Shown one piece after another: positions 50,924 through 58,905 of a stretch of DNA of 64,000 nt. The notes below the pieces were generated by a model that worked only from the letters and a program-made list of their open reading frames with translations, did not search any database and was not told where the DNA came from. Origin of the DNA: SG8-30 sp964406445 (GTDB lineage: Bacteria; Pseudomonadota; Gammaproteobacteria; Steroidobacterales; Steroidobacteraceae); NCBI GenBank assembly GCA_964406445.1, contig CAYORU010000001.1, positions 124,001-188,000 on the forward strand. The letters are read 5' to 3'. Made by a program: the position numbers and the translations under genes. Position 1 is the first letter of the stretch; each line of letters opens with the position of its first letter.

Positions 50924-51934
50924 TCAGAGCGCCGCGCGCACGCGCGGCAGCACGTGCCTGGCGACGTACTCGATGCGCCGCTGCCCGGACTCAACTGGCT
51001 CGCCGGGGAACTGCGCCCACAGGTGCAGGTCCTTGATCTGCGGATACTTGCGCAGCAGCTCCGTGAGATTCCGCACCGCAGTGTCGGCGTCCCACAGCTC
51101 GTACAGGCCCTGCGCCAGCGCGGTCTTCGCGTCGGGGAAGCGGGGCGTCGTGTCGGGAGGCCCGAAGGCGCCCCACTCGATGTACTGGTTGCTCTGGTAG
51201 AGCGCGTGCGGGCCGACGGTCGCGGCCTCCCGCTCGGGGTCATCGGAGATGATCGCCCAGTGGCCCGCGATGATGACCCCGTCCTCCGGTGCCTTGCCGT
51301 GGCGCCCGAGACACTCGACGTAGACGTCCTGGCCGATGCCGCCCGTCGACAAGAAGCCGTCGGCGATGCGGGCCGCGCGGTCGATCGCGGGCTCGGCCAT
51401 GCCGCCCAGGTAGAGCTTCGGCGCGTGCTCGGGCACCGGCGTCACGCGCAGGTCACCTACTGTGAAACGCTTGCCCTCGAAGTTGATCCGCTCGCCCGCC
51501 CAGGCCTTGCGGATGATCGCGATCGCTTCCTCGATGAGGCTCGGGCGCTGCTTGAGCTCGCGGCCGAACTCGCGGAACTCGAGCTCCCGGTAGCCGATGC
51601 CGACCCCGAGGTCGAATCGACCGCCGGTCAGCAGGGACAGGGTGGCGGCGTCCTCGGCGATCCGGACGGGGTTGTGCAGAGGCAGGATCATGAGGTTCGT
51701 GCCGAGCCGCATGCGGCGCGTGCGCGCGCCGATCGCCGCCGCCATGACGAGCGGCGACGGCGTATAGCCGTCGTCGCAGAAGTGGTGCTCGGTGATCCAG
51801 ACGGAATCGAAGCCCAGCCGCTCGGCCTCGACGATCTGTTCCAACGACTGCGCATACAGCCGCTCGAAGGGCACCGTCCAGGGCGCCGGGTTGCGGAAGT
51901 CGTACCAGAGCCCGAAGTTGACGTGGCGAGGCAT
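50924..51934 (-). CDS. LLM-class (luciferase-like) flavin- or F420-dependent oxidoreductase
   Basis: A 336-aa TIM-barrel protein of the luciferase-like superfamily: NFGLWYDFRNP, GFDSVWITEHHFCDDGYTPSPLVM, RRMRLGTNLMILPLHNPVRIAEDAATLSLLTGGRFDLGVGIGY. The family contains FMNH2-dependent monooxygenases (bacterial luciferase, type II Baeyer-Villiger enzymes) and F420-dependent dehydrogenases or reductases. The adjacent flavin reductase favours the first, while the shared operator with the F420 genes favours the second. The ATG at 51934 fits the family's start. It is the fourth gene of the acyl-CoA dehydrogenase operon. Confidence 0.9.
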   Translation of the reverse strand: MPRHVNFGLWYDFRNPAPWTVPFERLYAQSLEQIVEAERLGFDSVWITEHHFCDDGYTPSPLVMAAAIGARTRRMRLGTNLMILPLHNPVRIAEDAATLSLLTGGRFDLGVGIGYRELEFREFGRELKQRPSLIEEAIAIIRKAWAGERINFEGKRFTVGDLRVTPVPEHAPKLYLGGMAEPAIDRAARIADGFLSTGGIGQDVYVECLGRHGKAPEDGVIIAGHWAIISDDPEREAATVGPHALYQSNQYIEWGAFGPPDTTPRFPDAKTALAQGLYELWDADTAVRNLTELLRKYPQIKDLHLWAQFPGEPVESGQRRIEYVARHVLPRVRAAL

Positions 51935-51949
51935 GGGTCCGCTCCGGGG

Positions 51950-52756
51950 TCAGGCCAGCTTGGCGAGAAAGTCCAGCAGCACCTTGCGGTAGCGCGGACC
52001 GTCCTCGATGAAGGGCGCATGGCCGCAGTCCGGGAACTCCACGACCGAGCCATGCTTGGCCAGCTTGCCCGCAGCCCGGCAGATGTCCGGCGGCACGACC
52101 GCGTCCTTTCCGCCGACGATGGACAGCACCGGCGCCTCGAGCGCAGCGAGCGTCGCACGCTGGTCCAGGGTGTCGAGCTGCAGCAGCGCCGCATCAGCCG
52201 AGGGCGAGGCCTGCATGAAGATCGACCACATCCACTGCAGGACCTGCGGCGACTGCTCCACGGCAAAGACCCCCTGGGTCAACGCCCAGAGGAAATTGGC
52301 GCGATCGGCCCGCAGCAGCGCGACGGTCTCGGCCGTGCTGCCCGGCGGATTCCCTGCGGGGAAGTCGGGCGCCTGGGTATAGCGCGGGGTCGCTCCCGTG
52401 GTGACGACCACGCCGGCGCAGGCCGGTCCCAAGATGCGCGCGGACTCGACGGCAACCGCCCCCCCGAGCGACCAGCCGTTCACCGCCGCGCGGCCGATGC
52501 CGAGGTGGCGGAGCAGGGCTGCGATGTCGGCGGCCGACTGCTCGATGGAAATCACGGGGAAATCCCGGTCCGAGTTGCCGCATCCGCGCTGGTCGAAGCT
52601 GACGACCGCGTGGCCTGCCTCCTGCAGGGCCACCAGCGTGGTGTCCCAGACGCGGCAGTTCATGCCCCAGCCGTGGACAAGGACCACGGGCAGAAGCCTG
52701 CCCGGATAGTGCTCGAAGTAGATCTTCCTGTCGTCGGCAACGGCGAGATAGGCCAT
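51950..52756 (-). CDS. Alpha/beta-hydrolase
   Basis: A 268-aa alpha/beta-hydrolase fold enzyme. The oxyanion motif is VLVHGWGMN (26-34), the nucleophile Ser96 is in GWSLGG, the acid is in IVGGKDAVVPP and the His is in DCGHAPFIEDG. No signal peptide, so cytoplasmic. The fold covers esterases, lactonases, C-C hydrolases and haloperoxidase-like proteins. Within the operon an esterase or lactonase acting on a Baeyer-Villiger product would fit, but that is inference. Confidence 0.9.
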   Translation of the reverse strand: MAYLAVADDRKIYFEHYPGRLLPVVLVHGWGMNCRVWDTTLVALQEAGHAVVSFDQRGCGNSDRDFPVISIEQSAADIAALLRHLGIGRAAVNGWSLGGAVAVESARILGPACAGVVVTTGATPRYTQAPDFPAGNPPGSTAETVALLRADRANFLWALTQGVFAVEQSPQVLQWMWSIFMQASPSADAALLQLDTLDQRATLAALEAPVLSIVGGKDAVVPPDICRAAGKLAKHGSVVEFPDCGHAPFIEDGPRYRKVLLDFLAKLA

Positions 52757-52772
52757 GGGTCGCTCCGTTGGC

Positions 52773-53252
52773 TCAGGCCGGCGGCGGCGTCATCTGCGCG
52801 CCGGGGATCGGGTTGAAGTAATGGATGGTCACGTCGCGACGTGCGATCTTCCAGACGCCGCCGCGCCGCTGGAAGTGGTCGCGGTAGGTCGCGCTGATCA
52901 TCTGCACGACGTCGTCTCGGGTCGCGCCCATGCAGTCCACGTCGCACTCGCCGCGCGCGTTGTCGGCGTCCTGGAAGGCGATCTTCAGGTTGCTGGCGAG
53001 GTGATGGGTCTCGCGCCAGACCGGCCAGAGGACCTCCTTGACGGCCTTCTCGATTCCCGCGTGGCCGGTGAACGAGCCGAACGGCGGGCCGATGTCCCAG
53101 ACGCAGTCCTCCCACCAGATCGAGAGGAATCGGCCGTAGTCGCCGCGGTCGAATCCCTGGCAGTAGTCGGTCACGAGGTCCCGCATCGCCTGGCGGCTCT
53201 CCAGCCGGTCGATGCGCTGCAGCAGTTCCTTGACCAGACCGTCGTTGCTCAT
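52773..53252 (-). CDS. SnoaL-like / NTF2-fold protein
   Basis: A 159-aa SnoaL-like protein with the pattern seen in ring-hydroxylating-dioxygenase-associated and dehydratase families: DRLESRQAMRDLVTDYCQGFDRGDYGRFLSIWWEDCVWDI and RDHFQRRGGVWKIARRDVTIHYFNP. It is the second gene after the acyl-CoA dehydrogenase (18-bp gap). Two further members of this fold lie at 61246 and 62712. The reaction is unknown; isomerisation or dehydration of a pathway intermediate is possible. Confidence 0.85.
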   Translation of the reverse strand: MSNDGLVKELLQRIDRLESRQAMRDLVTDYCQGFDRGDYGRFLSIWWEDCVWDIGPPFGSFTGHAGIEKAVKEVLWPVWRETHHLASNLKIAFQDADNARGECDVDCMGATRDDVVQMISATYRDHFQRRGGVWKIARRDVTIHYFNPIPGAQMTPPPA

Positions 53253-53270
53253 CGCCCCCCCACCGTATCC

Positions 53271-54584
53271 TCAGAGATTGCCGACCTCCAGCTCGAGAGC
53301 ATGGGCCAGCTTGGTCCGCGCCTTCTCGATCGCGTTCGGATAGTAATAGTCTGGAAATTGCCCCATCGAGCCGGTTCGGCCGCGCAGCAGTTCCTTGGCC
53401 ACCGTGAACTTGTGCACCTCGGTCGGTCCGTCGACGATGCCCATCTCCGGAACGTAGGACCACATGCCCATGAGAGGGGTGTCGTTCGACATGCCCAGTG
53501 ATCCGTGCACGTGCAACGCGCGGTAGACGACGTCGCGCAGCACGCCCGGCATCGCGGCCTTGACCGCGGCGATCTCCCGCCGCACCTCGCGCGTGTAGGC
53601 CTGGTGCTTGTCGATCAGCCAGGCCGCGTAGAGGACGTGCAGCCGGAACTGGGTGATCTGCGTATAGGAATCGGCGATCTTCTCCTGGGTGAGCTGCTTG
53701 GCCGACAGCAGCTCGCCCTTGGTCGTCCGCGACAGCGCCCGCTCGCACATCATGTCTAGCGCCCGCTTCATCACGCCGACCGTGCGCATCGCGTGGTGTA
53801 TGCGGCCCCCGCCGAGGCGCGACTGCGCGACCTCGAAGCCTTGCCCCGGCTTGCCGAGGATGTTCGTGGCCGGAATCCGGCAGTTCGTGAAGCGGAGGTG
53901 GCCGTGGACCCCCTCGCCCGGCTCGGCGTGCATGCCGACCGCTACGTTGCGAACCACCTCGAGTCCGGGCGTCTCGCGATCGACGATCAGGATCGAGGCG
54001 CCCTTGTGGATCGGGACCGTCGGGTCGGTGACCACGACGACCAGCAGGAAGCGGGAGAAGTCCGCGTGCGAGGCGAACCACTTCTCGCCGTCGATGACCC
54101 ACTCGTCGCCCTGCAGGCGGGCGCGGCAGTTGAATTGGCCGGGATCGGCGCCGGCCTGCGGCTCGGTCATCGAGTAGCAGGAGGCGATCTCGCCCGCGAG
54201 CAGCGGCTCGAGGTAGCGGCGCTTCTGCGCCGGCGTGCCGAAGCGCGCGAGAATCTCGGCATTGCCCGTGTCCGGCGCCTGGCAGCCGAAGACCGTGGGC
54301 GCGAAGCGGCTGCGGCCGAGGATCTCGTTCATGAGGCCGAGCTTCACCTGTCCGTAGCCCTTGCCGCCCAGCTCAGGCCCGAGGTGGCAGGCCCACAGTT
54401 CCTGCTGCTGGACGATCTTCTTGAGCGGCGCCATGGCGGCGGCCGGACCTCGGCGCGAGGGGTCGAACGGGTCCGCTGGGCCCCGGAACACGAGGTCGAG
54501 GGGCTCGACCTCGTCGCGCACGAACGCGTCCATCCAGTCGAGCTTCTTCTGGAAGTCGGGGTCGGTCTCGAAATCCCAAGCCAT
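53271..54584 (-). CDS. Acyl-CoA dehydrogenase, ACAD10/11-like subfamily
   Basis: A 437-aa flavoprotein. ACAD blocks: APDTGNAEILARFGTPAQKRR, CYSMTEPQAG, WVIDGEKWFASHA, GFEVAQSRLGGGRIHHAMR. Where ordinary dehydrogenases carry the base Glu in a YEGT-type motif, this has Asp385 in VDGPTEVHK, as in ACAD10/11 proteins. Those enzymes act after an APH-type kinase, removing phosphate from phosphorylated 4-hydroxyacyl-CoA; such a kinase gene is in the divergent operon (55707-56720). The ATG at 54584 is chosen because the likely promoter -10 (54632-54637) lies upstream of it and downstream of the alternative GTG at 54644. Confidence 0.87.
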   Translation of the reverse strand: MAWDFETDPDFQKKLDWMDAFVRDEVEPLDLVFRGPADPFDPSRRGPAAAMAPLKKIVQQQELWACHLGPELGGKGYGQVKLGLMNEILGRSRFAPTVFGCQAPDTGNAEILARFGTPAQKRRYLEPLLAGEIASCYSMTEPQAGADPGQFNCRARLQGDEWVIDGEKWFASHADFSRFLLVVVVTDPTVPIHKGASILIVDRETPGLEVVRNVAVGMHAEPGEGVHGHLRFTNCRIPATNILGKPGQGFEVAQSRLGGGRIHHAMRTVGVMKRALDMMCERALSRTTKGELLSAKQLTQEKIADSYTQITQFRLHVLYAAWLIDKHQAYTREVRREIAAVKAAMPGVLRDVVYRALHVHGSLGMSNDTPLMGMWSYVPEMGIVDGPTEVHKFTVAKELLRGRTGSMGQFPDYYYPNAIEKARTKLAHALELEVGNL

Positions 54585-54631
54585 GGCGTCGTGCGTCCCG
54601 GGTGTGTGCGCCGCGACGGCGGCCGCGACCG

Positions 54632-54660
54632 AGTATAGGGACACACTTGCTAGACGACAA
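54632..54660 (-). promoter_or_regulatory. Candidate promoter of the acyl-CoA dehydrogenase operon
   Basis: Minus strand: -35 TTGTCG (54660-54655), 17-bp spacer, -10 TATACT (54637-54632). The operator overlaps the -35 and most of the spacer. Confidence 0.6.
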
Positions 54661-54665
54661 CAAGC
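54643..54665. promoter_or_regulatory. Candidate TetR-family operator, copy 3 (acyl-CoA dehydrogenase / SDR)
   Basis: ACACTTGCTAG (54643-54653), spacer ACG, ACAACAAGC (54657-54665). It overlaps the -35 elements of both divergent promoters. Confidence 0.7.
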
Positions 54666-54675
54666 CGACTATCTT
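54647..54675 (+). promoter_or_regulatory. Candidate promoter of the SDR-kinase-ligase operon
   Basis: -35 TTGCTA (54647-54652), 17-bp spacer, -10 TATCTT (54670-54675). A leader of about 310 nt would precede the SDR start. Confidence 0.55.
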
Positions 54676-54993
54676 GACGCTCGAGGCAGGCAGTGGAGCA
54701 TTGCCCGGCAACTTCAGCTTCCCCCGGGAATGGGCCGGTGATCACCCCGCAGGCCAGTGCGCCCGTCGGGCTGGCGATGGCGCTTGCGCCAGGCGGTGCC
54801 AGCTACGACTTGGCCGACCCGTGCACCTGCAGGGTGTCTGGACTGCAGCGCACCCGTGGTCATCGGCCGTGGCATCAACTGTCGGTCCGGGCGCTTGGCC
54901 CGGCGCGCGAGGGAACCGGCGCAGCTGCCTCTTCATCGGCCGCCCGCTCCGGCGGTCGAAACGCGTTTTCATCCGACCCGGAAAGACCAACAC

Positions 54994-55707
54994 ATGAGCA
55001 GACGCTGGATCGTCACCGGAGGCTCGCGCGGCGTCGGTCTCGCAACCGCCAAGGCTGCGGCGGCGCGCGGCGATCGCGTAGCCGTCCTCGCGCGACGGAT
55101 CGATGCGGCGGCCATCGCCACCGCCCTCGGCCCGCAGGCCATGGCCATTGCCGCGGACGTGAGCGAGCCAGCCTCTGTCGAAGCCGCCATTGAACAGGTG
55201 GCGGCCGCCTGGAGCGGCGTGGACGTGCTCGTCAACAATGCCGGCCTGCACCGTGGCGGCAAGATTCACCGGCTGGAGCTCGCGGACTGGGACGCGGTGC
55301 TGGCAACCAACCTCAGTGGGCCGCTCCACTGCATACGGGCGGTGCTGCCCCACATGGGCGAAGGCGGTTCCATCGTCAACGTCGGCGCCGTCGTGGGATT
55401 TCGGGGCTTTCCCGGCGACGCGCCCTACGGCGCCTCGAAGGCGGGCCTCGCCGGCCTGACCCAGGTGCTCGCGGTCGAGCTGGCCGCGCGCCAGCTCCGG
55501 GTGAACCTCGTGATACCGGGCCTCGTCATCACCGAGATGACCTCCGCGCTCGATGACAAGGCCCGCGAGCGCCTCGTGGCGCGCATCCCGCTGCGGCGCA
55601 CCGGCACCGAGGAGGAAATCGCCGAGGTCATCTGGTGGGTCGCAGGCTCCACCTACATGACCGGCGCAGTGATCCCCACCGACGGCGGCATGCTCTGCCA
55701 GCTGTGA
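54994..55707 (+). CDS. Short-chain dehydrogenase/reductase
   Basis: A 237-aa classical SDR: WIVTGGSRGVGLATAKAAAA (cofactor), NNAG, Ser in SIVNVGAVVGF region and YGASKAGL (Tyr, Lys). The end TGAVIPTDGGMLCQL is typical. The catalytic-serine segment reads NVGAVVG rather than the usual NxSS, so the Ser position deserves a check. The Arg after beta-2 (ARRID) suggests NADP(H). It is the first gene of an operon with an APH-type kinase and an acyl-CoA ligase, compatible with interconverting an oxo- and a hydroxy-acyl intermediate. Confidence 0.88.
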   Translation: MSRRWIVTGGSRGVGLATAKAAAARGDRVAVLARRIDAAAIATALGPQAMAIAADVSEPASVEAAIEQVAAAWSGVDVLVNNAGLHRGGKIHRLELADWDAVLATNLSGPLHCIRAVLPHMGEGGSIVNVGAVVGFRGFPGDAPYGASKAGLAGLTQVLAVELAARQLRVNLVIPGLVITEMTSALDDKARERLVARIPLRRTGTEEEIAEVIWWVAGSTYMTGAVIPTDGGMLCQL

Positions 55708-56720
55708 TGACCTCCGACGCGCGCCTCGCCCGCTGGCTCGCGGAACACCTCGGCCTCGAGGATGCCGAGGCCGTCCGGCGGCTCGGCGGCGGCAACTCGA
55801 ACGTCACCCAGCTGATCAGGCACCGCGGCGGTCAAGTCGTCCTCCGCCGCCCGCCGGATAGCGCGATCTCCGCGAGCGCGGCGAACGGCGTGCGCCGCGA
55901 GCACCGCATGCTGCAGGCGCTCGCGGGGCGGGCCCGCGTCCCTCGGCCGCTCGGCTTCTGTGACGACACCTCCGTCGTCGGCCAGCCGTTCGCGGTCGTC
56001 GAGTTCGTCGACGGCGTGGCGATCACCACCGAGTTGCCGGCCGCCTACTCCCGCGACGCAGCCACTCTCAACCGCGTCGGCGAAGAGCTGGTGGACAGCA
56101 TCGCAGCAGTCCATGCCCTCGACTGGCGCGCGCTCGGCCTGGAAGGCCCGTCGGACCCGGCCGCATACGTCAGGAAACAGGTCGAGCGCTGGCTCAAGGT
56201 CCGTGCGGAAGACCCGGTGCGCGAGTTGCCGCTCGTCGAGGAGGTAGGACGCTGGCTGCTCGCACGGCTGCCGGCCGCGCCCCGGGCGACCGTCATGCAC
56301 GGCGACTTCCACCTGGACAACACGCTCTTCCGGCGCGACGCACCGGCGCTCGCGGCGATCATCGACTGGGAGCTCTCCACAATAGGCGACCCGCTCACCG
56401 ATCTCGCCCTGATGCTGGCCTTCTGGGGGCCGCGCGAGGTGGATCCGCCCGGCTTCGCGTTCGTCCAGCAGGTGACGCGCGACGTGCCGGGGCTGGTGAC
56501 CCGCGAGGCGCTGGCGGAGCGCTGGTCGAAGGCCACGGGAATCGACGCCGCGGAGCTCGACTACTACATGGTGTTCGCGCTCTGGCGCCTCGGATCCATC
56601 GTCGAGGGCGCCTACGCTCTCTTCCGGAGGGGACAGGTCGCCGACGCCTACTCGCGCAATCTCGAGCACGACGTGCCGGCGTTGCTCACCGAGGCGGCGC
56701 TGCGCGCCGGCCTGCGATGA
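55707..56720 (+). CDS. APH-family kinase, ACAD10/11 N-domain-like
   Basis: A 337-aa aminoglycoside-phosphotransferase-fold kinase. The catalytic loop is HGDFHLDN (198-205) and the metal-binding Asp220 is in IIDWELSTIGDPLTDLA; the GGGNSNVT N-terminal loop is present. In animals this domain is fused to ACAD10/11 acyl-CoA dehydrogenases, and in Pseudomonas the stand-alone LvaA phosphorylates 4-hydroxyvaleryl-CoA in levulinate use. An ACAD10/11-like gene is divergent here, so phosphorylation of a hydroxyacyl-CoA is a better guess than antibiotic resistance. The ATG overlaps the SDR stop (TGATG). Confidence 0.88.
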   Translation: MTSDARLARWLAEHLGLEDAEAVRRLGGGNSNVTQLIRHRGGQVVLRRPPDSAISASAANGVRREHRMLQALAGRARVPRPLGFCDDTSVVGQPFAVVEFVDGVAITTELPAAYSRDAATLNRVGEELVDSIAAVHALDWRALGLEGPSDPAAYVRKQVERWLKVRAEDPVRELPLVEEVGRWLLARLPAAPRATVMHGDFHLDNTLFRRDAPALAAIIDWELSTIGDPLTDLALMLAFWGPREVDPPGFAFVQQVTRDVPGLVTREALAERWSKATGIDAAELDYYMVFALWRLGSIVEGAYALFRRGQVADAYSRNLEHDVPALLTEAALRAGLR

Positions 56721-56745
56721 CGGCGCCTGGCTGGGAGGACGGCCC

Positions 56746-58389
56746 ATGAGGGCGACGATGATGGACCTGCCGCTGTCCACGCAGATGATCCTGCGGCACG
56801 GCAGCCGGCTGCACGGATCGAGCGTCGTGCGCAGCTTCGACGGGGAGCGCTTCGAGACCGTCCATTTCGAGCTGGTCGCCCGGCGGGCTGAAGCGCTCGC
56901 GGCCGCGCTCGCGGCCCTCGGCGTCGGGCCGGGCGACCGCGTCGCGACCTACAGCTGGAACCACCGCCAGCATCTCGAGGCCTACCTCGCGGTCCCCGCC
57001 ATGGGCGCGGTGCTGCACACGCTCAACATCCGCCTGTTCGCCGAGCAGGTGGCCGGCATCATGGCGCACGCCGCCGACACAGTGCTCATCGCCGACGCCT
57101 CGCTGCTTGGGCAGCTCGCGCCGGTGCTCGACCGCGTGCCGACGCTGCGGCATGTGGTCGTCGTCGGCGAGTCCCCGGCCCACGTCGCGGGCGCCGCGCG
57201 CGTATCGGGCTACGAAGAGCTGATCGCGGGGTGCGGCGGGCACTTCGACTGGCCGGTGCTGGACGAGCGGCAGGCGGCCATCGCCTGCTATACCTCCGGC
57301 ACGACCGGCCAGCCAAAGGGCATCGTCTACAGCCACCGCAGCATCTTCCTGCACACGCTCGCGACGCTCGGCCGCGATACCTTCGGCATCGGCCAGGACG
57401 ACCGCATCCTGCTGCTGCCATCCATGTTCCACGCCAATGCCTGGGGCCTGCCGTTCTCGGCCTGGTTCGCCGGCGCCGACCTGCTGCTGCCCGGCCCGCA
57501 TCTCAAGGCGGCGAACATCCGCCAGATGATCCGCGAGGCGCGACCGACATTCACCGCGCTCGTGCCCACGCTCGCCAACGACTTGCTGCAGGCCGACCTC
57601 GAGGATCCGGTCGACATGTCGAGCTTCCGCGTCATCGTCTCGGGCGGCTCGGCCGTCTCGACCGCGCTCATCGACCGTGTCCGCGACCGCTGGGGCATTC
57701 CCATGTTGCAGGGCTGGGGAATGACGGAGACGAGCCCCATGTGCTGCCTTTCCCACCCGCCCCGCGACGCGCAGCCCGAGGACGAGGCGGCTTGGCGCGC
57801 CAAGAGCGGCCGGCCCGTGCCGGGCATGGAGGTCCGGCTGGTCGACGACGCGAACAGGGCCTTGCCGGAAGACGGCCAAACCGTCGGCGAGCTGCAGTTG
57901 CGCGGCCCGTGGGTCACCGGTAGCTACCACGAGGGCGCCTCACCGGACTCGTTCACCGCCGATGGCTGGCTGCGCACCGGCGACGTGGGAACGATCGATC
58001 CGCGCGGCTACGTGCAGATCACGGACCGATCCAAGGACGTGATCAAGTCGGGTGGTGAGTGGGTTTCCTCGGTGGACCTCGAGAACCAGATCTCGATGCA
58101 CCCGGCCGTATTCGAGGTGGCGGTGATCGGGATACCCGACCCGCGCTGGGAGGAGCGGCCGCTGGTGCTCGTGGTGCCGCGCCCCGGCCAGTCGGTCGCC
58201 GCCGCGGAGATCCGCGAGTTCCTCAGCGGCCGCGTCGCGCGCTTCTGGCTTCCAGAGTATTTCGCCTTTCCCGGCGAGTTGCCCAAGACCAGCGTCGGCA
58301 AACTCGACAAGAGGGAACTCCGCCGACTGCACGCCGAGGGTCGGATCCAGGTCGAGAAACTGCAGCGAGCTGCCGACGGCGATCGCTGA
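56746..58389 (+). CDS. Acyl-CoA synthetase (AMP-forming), medium/long-chain type
   Basis: A 547-aa ANL ligase. Motifs: CYTSGTTGQPKGIVYSHRS, QGWGMTETSPMCC, DGWLRTGDVGTIDPRGYVQITDRSKDVIKSGGEWVSS and C-terminal TSVGKLDKRELRRL with the catalytic Lys. It matches the AlkK/fatty-acyl ligase group (MFHANAWGLPF). It should activate the substrate's carboxylate for the kinase and dehydrogenase. It starts 25 bp after the kinase gene. No terminator is visible before the TonB receptor. Confidence 0.9.
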   Translation: MRATMMDLPLSTQMILRHGSRLHGSSVVRSFDGERFETVHFELVARRAEALAAALAALGVGPGDRVATYSWNHRQHLEAYLAVPAMGAVLHTLNIRLFAEQVAGIMAHAADTVLIADASLLGQLAPVLDRVPTLRHVVVVGESPAHVAGAARVSGYEELIAGCGGHFDWPVLDERQAAIACYTSGTTGQPKGIVYSHRSIFLHTLATLGRDTFGIGQDDRILLLPSMFHANAWGLPFSAWFAGADLLLPGPHLKAANIRQMIREARPTFTALVPTLANDLLQADLEDPVDMSSFRVIVSGGSAVSTALIDRVRDRWGIPMLQGWGMTETSPMCCLSHPPRDAQPEDEAAWRAKSGRPVPGMEVRLVDDANRALPEDGQTVGELQLRGPWVTGSYHEGASPDSFTADGWLRTGDVGTIDPRGYVQITDRSKDVIKSGGEWVSSVDLENQISMHPAVFEVAVIGIPDPRWEERPLVLVVPRPGQSVAAAEIREFLSGRVARFWLPEYFAFPGELPKTSVGKLDKRELRRLHAEGRIQVEKLQRAADGDR

Positions 58390-58905
58390 GTCCGGGCGAC
58401 CGGGCCGGCACCGCGCTCACGACTGTTGGTGCGCTGCAACACCACGGCGGAGGACGCGGCTACCGCACCGCGTCAAGGAAGCATCGTCCTGCCCCCTCGA
58501 TGACTGCGACTGCGAAAAAACTTGACCGGGACGTGCCATTGATTACAGTTGCTATACGCCAACAAGATAGTTGGCTTTGGCCTTTGCCCTGTGCCCGGCG
58601 GATAAAGTCCACCGCGTTTCCAGGGTGACGTTCTGCGAGTCATTGGTCCGACCACATGGTGTCCTTGTGCGGCGTAGAGAACTGGTCAGTGCCGGAAGTG
58701 CGTTCGCGAGCGTTCACGCGAGGTCTCCGGAGAACGCACGCGACCCGTCGCCGCATCCGAGGGGCGCTGCCCGTTCGCTGCCAGCGTCCGGCGCGCCATT
58801 GCTTCCTTGAAGGCCGCATCCTGCAGCTCGTCCGGATCCAGTAGATCGGATATTTCGCAACTTCGGTATCAGCTTTTCCCGTTACATCATCAAGGGGGAT
58901 GTTTC
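58390..58905 (+). promoter_or_regulatory. 516-bp region upstream of the second TonB receptor
   Basis: No gene recognised. It holds a candidate promoter (-35 TTGACC 58522-58527, 16-bp spacer, -10 TACAGT 58544-58549) overlapping operator copy 4, then about 340 bp of leader before the receptor, with AAGGGGG as ribosome-binding site. I saw no riboswitch-like or terminator structure in the leader. Confidence 0.5.
58545..58567. promoter_or_regulatory. Candidate TetR-family operator, copy 4 (TonB receptor)
   Basis: ACAGTTGCTAT (58545-58555), spacer ACG, CCAACAAGA (58559-58567). It overlaps the -10 of the candidate receptor promoter. The following AGATAGTTGGCTT also matches, in inverse orientation, DNA next to copy 3 (AAGCCGACTATCTTG, 54662-54676). 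Confidence 0.65.

Larger units (their letters stand above)
54585..54993. promoter_or_regulatory. Divergent promoter region of the two cluster B operons
   Basis: A 409-bp region between the acyl-CoA dehydrogenase operon (minus) and the SDR-kinase-ligase operon (plus). Promoters and operator are concentrated at 54632-54675. The remaining 300 bp before the SDR gene form a long leader without a recognisable ORF, riboswitch or terminator. Confidence 0.6.

Noticed and set aside
54585..54644. GTG at 54644 as start of the acyl-CoA dehydrogenase (20 extra residues)
   Set aside because: It lies upstream of the likely -10 element, has no ribosome-binding site, and the family homology starts near the ATG at 54584.
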